Positions 55,318-64,000 are shown, counted from the first letter of the stretch. The stretch is DNA of 64,000 nt from Blautia glucerasea (GCF_020537505.1 NZ_JAJBMO010000021.1:1-64000), one strand, 5' to 3'. Numbers and translations: made by a program. The notes: generated by a model not told the origin, from the letters alone.

Positions 55318-55900
55318 TTACAACCTTTCCATTCTCATGTACTGTGCCAGAAGGTCAAGTCCCTCAGTCAGAAGGTCTTTGCACTTGGTTCCGCAGCAGT
55401 CTGATGCATAAAGCTGGTCTCCGGCAGCATAAATTCCATCAATATTTGTTTTCAGGTCCCAGTCTGTAATGATTCCACCAGGGGGCACCAAACAGCTGCC
55501 TTTCCTGATCCAGGAAAGCAGCTGACTGCCAGCCGGTTCCATAGCTCTGAAGCATGTGCTTCTTTGGATCAAATCCGCGTTCTGTGTCGCGGATTTTTCC
55601 ACCGAAGGATTCCATGTCAAGAAGGCGGTCATAGCCTTCCCTGCATTCGATATAATGTCCGATTCCGTTACTGTAGCCGTCCTGTTCGTTTACATAGGCT
55701 TCTGCGATTTCCTTTGCAGTAACGCTGGAACATGGATTTGTACAGGCACTTTCCCAATGGTCAAAGCCGCTTCCTGCGGAGCCGCTTCGTTCTGTTGCTC
55801 CTTTTTCTACAAGGACTACGGATTTTCCGTGGCGTGCTGCTGCAATCGCTGCATAGCATCCCGCAAGACCGCCAATTACACACAAAAAAAGACACTGCAT
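55318..55900 (-). pseudogene. Broken FAD-dependent oxidoreductase (fumarate reductase/AprA-like flavoprotein)
   Basis: The first frame (55439-55900) keeps the FAD domain start, GLAGCYAAIAAARHGKSVVL and GSAGSGFDHWESACTNPC. It joins out of frame to a second frame (55318-55632) with PPGGIITDWDLKTNIDGIYA and AAGDQLYASDCCG, the C-terminal FAD region. The middle of the protein (several hundred residues) is deleted, and the N-terminus is missing a glycine of GGGxG. The 5' end overlaps the preceding terminator, so no start or promoter remains. It is not functional. Confidence 0.8.
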
Positions 55901-55923
55901 AGATTACTCTACACAATGTCTTT
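55888..55923 (-). terminator. Terminator of the glycyl radical enzyme operon
   Basis: AAAGACA pairs with TGTCTTT on the minus strand and runs into seven T, 29 bases after the activase stop. Confidence 0.75.
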
Positions 55924-55951
55924 CTGATAAATTTTCATATTAAAAAACATA

Positions 55952-56743
55952 TTATCCACCGATCTGACAATCCAGGTCACAGACGGAATGTACTGCTTTT
56001 TTCAAAAGCTCCATATGCTCTGGTTCTGGAGGGAGGATTTCGGGAAGCTTGTATTCCCTTCCAAGCCAGTCATATTTATCCTGTCCCAGACGATGGTATG
56101 GAAGAAGATGGATCTTCTTTACACCTGGTAATGTCGAGGCAAAAGACGCAATAGACTGAATCTCCTCCACACTGTCATTGAAGGTGGGAATGACAGGTAC
56201 ACGGATCACCAGATTGGTCTGGCCGGAAAGGGCTACCTTTCTGGCATTCTCAAGGGCCAGTCCGTTTGGCTTGCCGGTAAACTGCTTGTGCTTCTCCTGA
56301 TCAGTATGCTTGATATCCATCAGGTAAGTATCCAGATAAGGCAGTACCATCTCAATATTTTTCCAGGGAACGCATGCCATACTCTCGATGGCGGTGTTGA
56401 TTCCACGCTCCTTGGCCGCACGAAGAAGATCACGGGCAAATTCTGGCTGACAGAGACATTCGCCGCCGGAAAGTGTCATTCCTCCACCAGAGCGGTAGTA
56501 ATATGGACGATCCTTCTCCACAAGTTCAATCATTTCACGGACGGTTACATCCCGTCCCATAGTCTTCACCCCGTCAGGAGTCTTCATTGTCTGGATTTTA
56601 TATTCCTGTGATTCCGGATTGCAGCACCACTGGCATCTGAGCACACAGCCCTTCAGAAACACAATGGTACGGATTCCAGGACCGTCATGGATGGAATAGC
56701 GCTGGACGTCGAAAATACGTCCTGTAGTGTCTAAATATTCCAT
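55952..56743 (-). CDS. Glycyl radical enzyme activase (radical SAM), short form
   Basis: A 263-residue radical SAM protein. The cluster motif is CVLRCQWC (CxxxCxxC) and LSGGE follows. It should put the glycyl radical on the enzyme encoded just upstream. Activases of dehydratase-type partners usually have a ferredoxin-like insert with two extra [4Fe-4S] clusters after the CxxxCxxC motif; that insert is absent here, making it PflA-like in size. ATG 56743 follows GGAG by six bases, better than ATG 56755. A 174-base gap separates it from the enzyme gene. Confidence 0.87.
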   Translation of the reverse strand: MEYLDTTGRIFDVQRYSIHDGPGIRTIVFLKGCVLRCQWCCNPESQEYKIQTMKTPDGVKTMGRDVTVREMIELVEKDRPYYYRSGGGMTLSGGECLCQPEFARDLLRAAKERGINTAIESMACVPWKNIEMVLPYLDTYLMDIKHTDQEKHKQFTGKPNGLALENARKVALSGQTNLVIRVPVIPTFNDSVEEIQSIASFASTLPGVKKIHLLPYHRLGQDKYDWLGREYKLPEILPPEPEHMELLKKAVHSVCDLDCQIGG

Positions 56744-56917
56744 AGATTTCTCCATTATACGGAAGTGCCAGCGGACTTTCTATTGAGATGCCGCCAGCAA
56801 TTCTGTTTATATTTTTCTCAGAAATCTCCCATTCACAGCTACATTCATCATCGCAACAAAAGCTGATCTATGGGGTTCAACTACAGTTCTCCTATATGGA
56901 AGTCTGTTGCCTTTCAT

Positions 56918-59443
56918 TTAGAAGCCCTGCTCAGTTCTGCGGATGATATCATCCTGCAGAGACTTGGACAGTGTGGTAAACAGCGCACTGTAACCAGCCA
57001 CACGTACAACCAGATGCTTATAATTCTCCGGATGTGCCTGTGCATCAAGCAGTGTCTCCCTGCTTACAACGTTAAACTGCATATGCATTCCCTTCTGGTC
57101 AAAATAGGAACGGATCAGTGCAACAAACTTCTCAAGGCCTTCACGTCCTGACAGTGCTGACGGATGGAATTTCTGGTTAAACAGAGTACCATTGGATACG
57201 ATGAAGTGATCCAGTTTTGCAACAGAGCTTGCTGCCGCAGTCGGTCCGTTCACATCCTTGCCTGCAGATGGGGAGACACCATCTGCAACAGGTGTATGTG
57301 CATATCTTCCATCTGGTGTAGCACCAGTCTGTCCGCCAAGGGGTACGTTTGCAGATACCGGATAAAGTCCGGCCTGATACTGTCCGCCTCTTGGGTTCTT
57401 GAAGTTCTGTAACGGTCTTGTATAAGTGTAAGCCACGTCTCTTGCGAAGTAGTCAACCTCCGGAATGTCATTTCCGAATTTCGGAACTTCTGCGATCATA
57501 TCGTGGATCTCCTGATATCTTGCCATCTTCTCAGGTGCCATCTGGGCATTCATAACAGATTTCAGTACAGCAGCTGCTGTATCTGCATCAACCTTGGCAC
57601 CACTCTCGGTCATCTCTCTTAAGATACCGGTTGTGATCTCTTTCACAGACTGCTCATCCAGTCCTTTGCCATAGTTCCATGCAAGAGCTTCCTTCAGTTC
57701 CTCCATTGTGAACTTCTTCTCCTGATAAACCAGCTGACGGATGGCGTAAAGAGAATCAGCCATGTTTGCAATACCAAATCCCTGGGGACCGGTAAAGTTA
57801 TAAACTGCACCGCCTTCCTGTACCGTCTTTCCGCGGACGATACAATCATCGATCATACTGGAAAGAAATGGAAGAGGACAACGTTTCGCATGGGCTACAT
57901 CAATGGCATTGTCTGCATTTACAAGCAGGGAAATGCAGTATTCCATCTGCTTCTTATATGCATCGTAAAATTCATCGAAGGTTTCCATCCTGGTAACATC
58001 GCCAGTAGGAATACCAACCATCTCCCCCTGATCCATACCATTGCCAAATACAAGCTCTAACGGACGGCACATGTTAAAGAATGCTGCATCATGCCAGCCC
58101 TCTGTCTTGCCTGCTTTCTGCGGCTCTACGCATCCAATGATATTGTACTCACGGGCATCTGCCAGGGAAAGACCTCTGTTCTGCAGTGCCGGGATGATCA
58201 CTTCGTCATTATAGTAAGCCGGAAGTCCGATACCGGTTCTGGTAAGCTCTGCTGCCTTGATCAGAAGATCATGGGGAGAGCCATTCCATACACGGATGGA
58301 AAGGGACGGTGCCGGAAGATGTACATGCATAGATGCTTCAATACACATAAAGGAAAGATCGTTTGTCACATCCTCTCCATCTTTGTTCTGACCACCTACG
58401 ATCAGGTTCTGGAACAGGCTGTAGCCTGCAAAGCCCTCTGCGGAGGCTGCGTCACGGACTTTATTCAGGTCATTTAATTTTACCCAGATACAGTCGATCA
58501 GCTCCTGAGCTGCTGTTCTGGTGATCGCGCCGCTCTCAATATCCTTCTTATAGTAAGGATACATATACTGGTCAAAACGACCTGGAGAAATGGAATGTCC
58601 GCTGGACTCCATCTGAAGGAGCTGCTGTACAAACCAGAAGGACTGACAGGCCTCCCAGAAGTTGGTGGCCCCTTTCGCCGGTACCTTGCTGCAGTTGGAT
58701 GCAATTACAAGAAGCTCGGCTTTACGCTGGGGATCTGTACATTTCTCTGCCATTTCAAGGGCAAGTCTGGCATATCTTGCAGCGTAATCCATAACTGCCT
58801 GGCAACTCATGATAACTGCTTCCAGGAAACGGGAGCGCTCTGCATAGTCGCCATCACCTACGTTACATTTATCCAGCTCAGCCTGTGCCTTCGCCATAAT
58901 GCCTTCATATCCGATCTCGAGAACTTCCCAGTATTTTACGGTAACATGTCCTACACCGTTGTAGAAATAGTTTCCTGGTGTGAAAATGTTATGCCCGATG
59001 GCACGGATGGCCTCTGGCGCCATATATGCTGTAGCAAGTTCACTGGTGGTCTTGCCCTTCCAGTATTTGTGTACCTCACGAAGATCTGCCTTGGCCTGCT
59101 CTGAGATATAGAACGGATCGGCCGTTCTGGTGGCAACAGTATCCAGCTCATCCTCCAGCCACTGATAGGAAAATTCCGGGAATGTCTGACATCCCCTCGG
59201 TGCAATAGAGTTGCTTCCTACGACCAGCTCCTCATCACGGATAATGATAGGAATATTATGTAAAATGTGGGCAAAAGCTTTCGCTCTTCTGGTAATGATC
59301 GGCTGATCCTCGGTCTCCTTATAGGACTCCGTGATCAGCTTGGCTCTGTAAGATTCGATTTCCGGCATCTTGGCATAGAGATGGTCAACCAGACGGGTAA
59401 TTCTGGAAGATTTGGGAATCTCACTTGTATTGTATTTTTCCAT
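56918..59443 (-). CDS. Glycyl radical enzyme of the glycerol/diol dehydratase type
   Basis: An 841-residue glycyl radical enzyme. Catalytic C438 and E440 lie in GCVEPQKAGKTEGWHDAAFF, with D452; H166 (GVGHV) and H283-S284 (GHSIS) are also present, and G817 is the radical glycine in RVAGYSA. These positions correspond to the H164, H281, S282, C433, E435 and D447 set of B12-independent glycerol dehydratase. It is about 50 residues longer than that enzyme, mainly in a helical stretch near 596-660. Substrate could be a diol, a hydroxy acid or a sulfonate. No microcompartment or aldehyde dehydrogenase genes are nearby. GAAAGGAG precedes the start. Confidence 0.87.
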   Translation of the reverse strand: MEKYNTSEIPKSSRITRLVDHLYAKMPEIESYRAKLITESYKETEDQPIITRRAKAFAHILHNIPIIIRDEELVVGSNSIAPRGCQTFPEFSYQWLEDELDTVATRTADPFYISEQAKADLREVHKYWKGKTTSELATAYMAPEAIRAIGHNIFTPGNYFYNGVGHVTVKYWEVLEIGYEGIMAKAQAELDKCNVGDGDYAERSRFLEAVIMSCQAVMDYAARYARLALEMAEKCTDPQRKAELLVIASNCSKVPAKGATNFWEACQSFWFVQQLLQMESSGHSISPGRFDQYMYPYYKKDIESGAITRTAAQELIDCIWVKLNDLNKVRDAASAEGFAGYSLFQNLIVGGQNKDGEDVTNDLSFMCIEASMHVHLPAPSLSIRVWNGSPHDLLIKAAELTRTGIGLPAYYNDEVIIPALQNRGLSLADAREYNIIGCVEPQKAGKTEGWHDAAFFNMCRPLELVFGNGMDQGEMVGIPTGDVTRMETFDEFYDAYKKQMEYCISLLVNADNAIDVAHAKRCPLPFLSSMIDDCIVRGKTVQEGGAVYNFTGPQGFGIANMADSLYAIRQLVYQEKKFTMEELKEALAWNYGKGLDEQSVKEITTGILREMTESGAKVDADTAAAVLKSVMNAQMAPEKMARYQEIHDMIAEVPKFGNDIPEVDYFARDVAYTYTRPLQNFKNPRGGQYQAGLYPVSANVPLGGQTGATPDGRYAHTPVADGVSPSAGKDVNGPTAAASSVAKLDHFIVSNGTLFNQKFHPSALSGREGLEKFVALIRSYFDQKGMHMQFNVVSRETLLDAQAHPENYKHLVVRVAGYSALFTTLSKSLQDDIIRRTEQGF

Positions 59444-59884
59444 GGTTCTCCTTTCTCATGGATGTTCCGGCAGGGAAAACGACCACTCATTAAGGTACTG
59501 TGGCTGTAATGCAGTCCCTTAAATGTCATCAAATATCTCCCCTCTGACAACAAAAATGTCCATTATTCCATGACATAGTTTTCTATGCTCATTATACGTC
59601 ATCCACTATTCAGTGTCAACATAATTCAACACTTATTTTGTTGCTTTGATTGGTGTTTTGTTTTGATTGTTGTGGTTTTTCGTTGTTTTTAAATTTAAAT
59701 CCACATCACCTTACAATTCATTGTACTTGAAAGCTCCATATCATAACAGCCGTCAAAGCCTGACGACAACACGGTTTTTGGAATCCTTATTCATGAAAAA
59801 ACTGCCATGCCAGATTTCTCCAGCACAGCAGTCCTTCCTATTACTTTGGCATATGTAAAAATGTAAATAAACAGGCATCTGGTC
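59444..59884 (-). promoter_or_regulatory. Promoter region of the glycyl radical enzyme operon
   Basis: A consensus promoter, TTGACA (59619-59614), 17 bases, TATAAT (59596-59591), drives the operon on the minus strand, giving a leader of about 140 bases. A TGTTGA direct repeat overlaps the -35 box. No gene is seen in this 441-base gap. Confidence 0.75.
59801..59832 (-). terminator. Terminator of the FeoB-associated-type gene
   Basis: ACTGCTGTGC pairs with GCATGGCAGT on the minus strand, followed by six T. Confidence 0.65.
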
Positions 59885-60013
59885 TTAATGGCATCCGCCG
59901 CAGCTTCCGCAATTTCCGTTGCAGCCTTTTCCGTTCTTTTTGTCTTTGTGCATGCTTCGGACTGCAAGACCAACGATAGCCAGTACGATAGCACCTACAA
60001 CTACTGTTCCCAT
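59885..60013 (-). CDS. FeoB-associated-type Cys-rich small membrane protein
   Basis: A 42-residue protein: one N-terminal membrane helix (MGTVVVGAIVLAIVGLAVRS), a basic patch and a cysteine tail NGNCGSCGGCH with four cysteines in all. This is the form of the FeoB-associated cysteine-rich proteins thought to help ferrous iron uptake. GAAAGGAG precedes the ATG at 60013. No feoA or feoB is nearby. It has its own strong promoter with a palindrome over the -10 box and a structured leader, so it is a regulated single gene. Confidence 0.8.
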   Translation of the reverse strand: MGTVVVGAIVLAIVGLAVRSMHKDKKNGKGCNGNCGSCGGCH

Positions 60014-60053
60014 ACAAAACTCCTTTCAAGTTACCTGTAGATCAGCTGTTGCT

Positions 60054-60098
60054 GTTCACTTTACTGTCACGGTAATGTCAGTGACACTTTTTGTGAAC
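60054..60098 (-). promoter_or_regulatory. Structured leader of the small Cys-rich gene
   Basis: Nested stems GTTCAC/GTGAAC and TGTCAC/GTGACA form a two-part hairpin in the 5' leader, ending about 40 bases before the start codon. Confidence 0.5.
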
Positions 60099-60125
60099 GG
60101 TAACGATACTTGGTTTCTGCTTATA

Positions 60126-60158
60126 TTGTTAGTATATTCTAACATTCATTAGATGTCA
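60126..60158 (-). promoter_or_regulatory. Promoter and overlapping operator of the small Cys-rich gene
   Basis: -35 TTGACA (60158-60153), 17-base spacer, -10 TATACT (60135-60130). The inverted repeat TGTTAG-AATATA-CTAACA (60143-60126) covers the -10 box. TTAG/CTAA half sites resemble binding sites of DtxR-family iron regulators. Confidence 0.65.
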
Positions 60159-60216
60159 ATAATTTTTTTACTTCAAGAACAGATTCCTCATAAAGTTTTT
60201 TACAATATCATCGGTC

Positions 60217-61287
60217 TTACACATTCAGCTTCATCTGCCCATCCTTAATATATCCCATATTCCTCATTCCCCGATAGATAATGTAAGACAAAAGTCCTGG
60301 AAGAAGAAAATGGAATACAACAATTTTCAGGATTACCAGAACAGGTGACTCCGTAGCCACCATAGTCTGATAGGTCATAATCTGTCCCACCAGACCGGAG
60401 GTTCCCATTCCAGAGCCAGTGGCATTGTTTGTCATGTGGAACGGTCCGGCAATAGCAATCGGTCCAAGAATGGCAGAAGCCAATGTCGGTGGCAGCCAGA
60501 TCAGCGGACGCTTCATAATATTAGGAATCTGCAGCATGGAGGTTCCAATTCCCTGGGCAAAAAAGCCGCCAACGCCGTTATCCTTAAAGCTTGTCACTGC
60601 AAAGCCGATCATCTGACAGCAGCATCCGATGGTCGCAGCGCCTGCTGCCACACCATTCAGCCCCAGAATAATTCCAAGCGCCGCAGAGCTGATTGGCAAA
60701 GTCAGCACCATTCCCATGATAACAGAAACCACAATTCCCATCAGGATCGGCTGCTGCTCAGTTCCCCAGTTTACCAGATTTCCAAGCCATGTCATAAATT
60801 TTGACACCCCGGGACCTACCAGGATGCCAACTGCACCACCGGAAAGGATGGTCACTGCCGGTGTGATCAGAAGATCCAGTTTTGTTTTTCCAGCAACCAG
60901 TCTTCCAATCGTGATTCCCACATAAGCTGCCACAAATGCGCCAAGAGGCTCTCCAGGACCTGACAGCACAAGTGCACCTGTATCAGACAGCAGAGTTCCA
61001 GCAATCAGGTTCGACGCATAAGCACCGATCATTCCCGCTGCCGCCGCAGACAAAAGCACATATGTGGATTCCCGGAATTTATACGCCACTCCGATACCAA
61101 TTCCAGCACCAGTCAGTCTCTGGGCAATGACGGCAAATGTACCCAGATAAGCTCCATAGGTACCGCCCATCAGATCCCCGACCTGCTTCAAAATAGTTCC
61201 GATGATCAAAGTGGAAAACAGGCCCAGGGCCATGCCGCTTAATCCATCAATAAAAATATTGTTCAGAATTTTTTTTACTGCTTTCAT
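60217..61287 (-). CDS. PTS IIC-like membrane protein (PTS_EIIC_2 type)
   Basis: A 356-residue, very hydrophobic protein with about ten helices and many glycines, starting MKAVKKILNNIFIDGLSGMA. It matches the PTS_EIIC_2 family of IIC-like proteins that are found without IIA/IIB partners. No PTS phosphorylation domain is present. It lies eight bases after the M42 peptidase gene, so the two are co-transcribed; the association suggests transport of an amino compound or peptide product rather than sugar, which is inference. Confidence 0.8.
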   Translation of the reverse strand: MKAVKKILNNIFIDGLSGMALGLFSTLIIGTILKQVGDLMGGTYGAYLGTFAVIAQRLTGAGIGIGVAYKFRESTYVLLSAAAAGMIGAYASNLIAGTLLSDTGALVLSGPGEPLGAFVAAYVGITIGRLVAGKTKLDLLITPAVTILSGGAVGILVGPGVSKFMTWLGNLVNWGTEQQPILMGIVVSVIMGMVLTLPISSAALGIILGLNGVAAGAATIGCCCQMIGFAVTSFKDNGVGGFFAQGIGTSMLQIPNIMKRPLIWLPPTLASAILGPIAIAGPFHMTNNATGSGMGTSGLVGQIMTYQTMVATESPVLVILKIVVFHFLLPGLLSYIIYRGMRNMGYIKDGQMKLNV

Positions 61288-61295
61288 ACTCTCTC

Positions 61296-62327
61296 CTACC
61301 CAAGATATGCCTTCAGAAGCTTCAGTGTATTTTTCGCTCCGTCCCTGTGAGAGCGCTCATAACCATGAGAAGCGTACACGCCCGGTCCGATCAGACCGTG
61401 TTTCATGTCATAACCAGCCTTCAGTGCTGCATCCACATCAGATCCATAATGAGGATAAACGTCCACTGCAAATGCAATATCGTTCTCCTGTGCTGCCCCT
61501 ATCAAACCGGAAACCACCTGGTAATCGTATGGTCCCATGCTGTCCTTCGCACAGATGGATACCATGGTCTCATCGCATTCCAGGCCTTTTCCAACACATC
61601 CCATGTCTACGGAGATCATCTCTGTTACCCCCTCCGGGATAGCAGCGCATCCGCCATGTCCCACTTCCTCATAAGAAGTGATCAGCACATAAATAGTACG
61701 CTCTGGCTGAACCTTTTTCTCCTTCAGATATTTTGCATAGCCAAGAAGAATGGCGGTACTGAATTTGTCATCCAGGAAACGGCTCTTAATGTAACCACTC
61801 TCAGTCACTACGGTTCTCGGATCAAAGCAGACAAAGTCACCGGTCATGATTCCAAGCTTTTTCACATCCTCTTTGTTCTTCACCGGCTCATCCAGAATGG
61901 CTTCCATAGTCTCATAAGTACGTTTGGTATCGCTGTATTCGCCATTTACATGAACAGACGCATTTTCCAGCTGGAAAGTTGCATCATAAGCCTTGCCAGA
62001 TTTTGTGTAAACCTTACAGTTCTCAGCTTCCGCATTGTTTGGGTTCATACCGCCAATGTTTGTCAGCTTCAGACGTCCGTTGTCCATGATCTGGCAGACC
62101 ATACCTCCAAGTGTATCCATGTGAGCCGCCAGAACCACTGCATTTTTGTCATCTTTTCCGCCAAGCTTTACAAGCACAGCCCCCTTCTGTGTGATCTGCG
62201 GCTCATAGCCCAGATTCTCAAATTCTTTTTTTACAAAATCGGCTGCCATATGTGTAAAACCGCTTGGGCTTGGCACTGCTAGCAGATCCTGTGCTGTTTT
62301 CATAATATAATCTGTGTATTTTCCCAT
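61296..62327 (-). CDS. M42-family metalloaminopeptidase
   Basis: A 343-residue M42 peptidase (glutamyl aminopeptidase/FrvX/TET type). Metal and catalytic residues: H in LAAHMDTLGG, D in SRFLDDKFST, EE in TSYEEVGHGG, D in SVDMGCVG, and a late H in VYASHGYERSH. These enzymes assemble as dodecamers and remove N-terminal residues. GGAGATGACATT precedes the ATG. It is the first gene of a two-gene unit with the PTS IIC-like protein. Confidence 0.9.
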   Translation of the reverse strand: MGKYTDYIMKTAQDLLAVPSPSGFTHMAADFVKKEFENLGYEPQITQKGAVLVKLGGKDDKNAVVLAAHMDTLGGMVCQIMDNGRLKLTNIGGMNPNNAEAENCKVYTKSGKAYDATFQLENASVHVNGEYSDTKRTYETMEAILDEPVKNKEDVKKLGIMTGDFVCFDPRTVVTESGYIKSRFLDDKFSTAILLGYAKYLKEKKVQPERTIYVLITSYEEVGHGGCAAIPEGVTEMISVDMGCVGKGLECDETMVSICAKDSMGPYDYQVVSGLIGAAQENDIAFAVDVYPHYGSDVDAALKAGYDMKHGLIGPGVYASHGYERSHRDGAKNTLKLLKAYLG

Positions 62328-62484
62328 AATGTCATCTCCTGTTTTTTATTAATCTCCCGTTCCTCTTATGTGAATTACTTAACAAGTCTCAATTTCCCAG
62401 CTGCTACACCCCACTTCGAGCAGAATAGATTGCAAAGTTGAGTGCATAAATTACGTAAATGAATTCAAGGGTACTTTCCATTCA

Positions 62485-63720
62485 TCACATAATCTTCCCA
62501 TGAATCTCCTGGGGAACTCTGGCTTTCACCAGGATTCCTGTATCCGTATATTCCTCGGAAAGCAGCTGTCCATACTCCCGGATCAGCTGGATCTTGCCAG
62601 CCTCCTGATAACCAAAAAGCTTTTCCACATAAATCTGCTCTTCAGAAAGGATTTTCCCCAGAAGTGCCTTTAAATCCTCAAGGCCTTCCCCTGTTTTCGC
62701 TGAAACCTTCAAGGTATGGTCGGCATTGCTGTCACGCATGCGGATCGCCGCCCCCATATCCATCTTGTTAAATAAGGTGATGGTTTTCTTTCCCTGGACC
62801 TCAAGCTCCTGCAGCGTATCGTAAACAACCTCCATCTGCTGCACCGCCTGTGGATTAGAGCAGTCCACCACATGAATGATATAGTCTGCGTATTTCGCTT
62901 CTTCCAGGGTACTCTTAAAAGCCTCTACCAGATTGTGTGGCAGTTTGCGTATAAATCCGACGGTATCTGTAAGCAGGATCTGCTGTCCGTCATCCAGCGT
63001 CAGCGCCCTTGTAGTCGGATCCAGGGTTGCAAAAAGCTTGTCCTCAGAAAGTACCCCGGCGCCAGTCAAAGTATTCAGCAAAGTGGATTTCCCGGCATTT
63101 GTATAGCCTACAATAGCCGCAGTCTTCATCTTTCCACGGGTTCGTCCGGTGCGAAGCAGTTCTCTGTGTTTCTCCACCTGGGAAAGCTCCTCCTTCAGCG
63201 CCGTGATCCGCTTTCGGATCAGACGACGGTCACTCTCCAGCTTTTTCTCTCCAGGACCTCTGGTTCCGATTCCGCCGCCAAGCCTGGACAAAGAAGCTCC
63301 AAGGCCAACCAGTCTGGAAGCTCTGTATCGGAGCTGGGCAAGCTCTACCTGGATCTTACCCTCGCTGGTAGTGGCGTGTTTGGCAAAAATGTCCAGGATC
63401 AGAAGGGTTCTGTCCATTACCTTGCATTCCAGCTCATGCTCCAGATTATTCATCTGCGCAGGGGAAAGCTCGTCATCACAGATAATTCCGGTAGCGTCTG
63501 CGGCCAGCATAAGAGCACGTACTTCCTCAATTTTTCCTTTTCCTATATAAGTTCCAGGATGAACAGTTTCACGGTTCTGGATGATTTTTCCAACTGTTTC
63601 TGCACCGGCCGTATCTGCCAGCTCCGCAAGCTCGTCCAGGGACTCTTTTACATTGTCGGTTTCATCCAGCTGGACGCCCACCAGGATCACCCGCTCCTGT
63701 ATTTCTTCAATATATTCCAT
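62485..63720 (-). CDS. hflX: GTPase HflX
   Basis: A 411-residue HflX. The N-terminal HflX domain (about 1-190) holds the HPGTYIGKGK and GGIGTRGPGE segments; the GTPase domain has G1 GYTNAGKST, G3 DTVGFI and G4 NKMD. HflX binds the 50S subunit and splits or rescues stalled ribosomes. AAGGAGG precedes the ATG at 63720. It is alone, divergent from the secreted protein gene at the window edge. Confidence 0.93.
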   Translation of the reverse strand: MEYIEEIQERVILVGVQLDETDNVKESLDELAELADTAGAETVGKIIQNRETVHPGTYIGKGKIEEVRALMLAADATGIICDDELSPAQMNNLEHELECKVMDRTLLILDIFAKHATTSEGKIQVELAQLRYRASRLVGLGASLSRLGGGIGTRGPGEKKLESDRRLIRKRITALKEELSQVEKHRELLRTGRTRGKMKTAAIVGYTNAGKSTLLNTLTGAGVLSEDKLFATLDPTTRALTLDDGQQILLTDTVGFIRKLPHNLVEAFKSTLEEAKYADYIIHVVDCSNPQAVQQMEVVYDTLQELEVQGKKTITLFNKMDMGAAIRMRDSNADHTLKVSAKTGEGLEDLKALLGKILSEEQIYVEKLFGYQEAGKIQLIREYGQLLSEEYTDTGILVKARVPQEIHGKIM

Positions 63721-63854
63721 AAATCCTCCTTCCGGATTTTATTGTCTGATTCCTAAATTTCTGTATCTTTTAGAGTATAACACACTCTTACAGCTTTTTT
63801 AAAGAGTAACATAAAAAGATAAATTAATAATACCAAACCAGTTCTGAAATAGGT

Positions 63855-63860
63855 TATAAT
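63855..63860 (+). promoter_or_regulatory. -10 box before the edge gene
   Basis: TATAAT lies about 50 bases before the start codon at 63911. The matching -35 region (63832-63837) is poor. Confidence 0.35.
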
Positions 63861-63910
63861 AGAATTACTATTAATTGGTCTTCCAACCAACTGTTTAAGG
63901 AGGAATTTCT

Positions 63911-64000
63911 ATGAAAAAGAAACATTTTAAAACAGCTATAGCCAGTCTGCTCTTATCCTGCACACTTCTTACAAGCCCGCTTTCAGCAATGGCTGCGGTA
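63911..64000 (+). CDS. N-terminus of a secreted protein (cut by window end)
   Basis: Thirty codons are visible, all signal peptide: basic start MKKKHFKTA, hydrophobic core IASLLLSCTLL, and a likely cleavage after AMA. The SCT cysteine is not in a clear lipobox. AAGGAGGAATTTCT precedes the ATG. The mature protein lies outside the window, so no function can be given. Confidence 0.8.
   Translation, partial: MKKKHFKTAIASLLLSCTLLTSPLSAMAAV

Noticed and set aside
55476..55492. Fourth copy of the CCCCCTGG regulon motif
   Set aside because: It is part of the coding remnant VPPGG of the broken flavoprotein, lacks the TTG -35 continuation and has no promoter behind it.
59335..59529. Upstream reading frame overlapping the glycyl radical enzyme start
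   Set aside because: It has an ATG after GGGGAG, but it overlaps the enzyme gene out of frame and its protein resembles nothing; probably chance.

Overview
The window looks like a chromosomal segment of a strictly anaerobic, low-to-mid GC Firmicute, most likely a Lachnospiraceae gut bacterium (Blautia/Ruminococcus-like). The evidence is the gene content: pyruvate formate-lyase, a second glycyl radical enzyme, a group B-type [FeFe] hydrogenase, Hdr/Flx electron-transfer proteins, a selenium-metabolism module and GGAGG ribosome sites. No rRNA, tRNA or CRISPR array was seen.

Layout. 1-7.2 kb: azlCD amino-acid exporter, a selenium/sulfur module (yedE, TusA-like, DUF3343, a class V aminotransferase/cysteine desulfurase, a LysR regulator) and ribosomal L25/Ctc. 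7.4-22.3 kb: one long minus-strand island with two complete Nik/Opp-type ABC importers, a LysR regulator, a zinc deacylase fused to a methyltransferase, and a stand-alone paralogous methyltransferase. Its three transcription units carry the same GC-rich motif directly against the -35 box, so they look like one regulon. 22.5-32.4 kb: an unknown zinc-ribbon/coiled-coil protein, a GGDEF remnant, an aldo/keto reductase, a MATE pump with a DtxR-like regulator, glgB, a TetR regulator and a recQ split by one in-frame amber codon. 32.4-38.9 kb: a long palindromic intergenic repeat, pflBA, an IS1182-type remnant, an NSS transporter and a YoaK-like protein.

39.0-50.7 kb is the centrepiece: twelve tightly packed minus-strand genes, mdh - hdrB - hdrC - hdrA - flxD - flxC - flxB - flxA - DUF3784 - frdB - frdA - fumA - fumB. 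(Counting both fumarase subunits there are thirteen reading frames.) They encode the whole reductive branch oxaloacetate -> malate -> fumarate -> succinate together with an NADH-oxidising, potentially electron-bifurcating FlxABCD-HdrABC complex. The first enzyme has an LDH-like scaffold but the malate-type arginine in its specificity loop. A near-consensus Rex operator lies upstream. The inference is a cytosolic, redox-regulated system that couples NADH oxidation to fumarate reduction and perhaps ferredoxin reduction, without a membrane anchor for the fumarate reductase.

51.1-64 kb: an HD phosphohydrolase, [FeFe] hydrogenase plus pepT, a decayed flavoprotein/ferredoxin pair, a dehydratase-type glycyl radical enzyme with its activase, a 42-residue FeoB-associated-type cysteine-rich protein under a perfect promoter with an overlapping palindrome, an M42 aminopeptidase with a PTS IIC-like membrane protein, hflX, and the start of a secreted protein at the window edge. 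Rex-like operators also sit at the pflB and hydrogenase promoters, linking fermentation end-product genes across the window.
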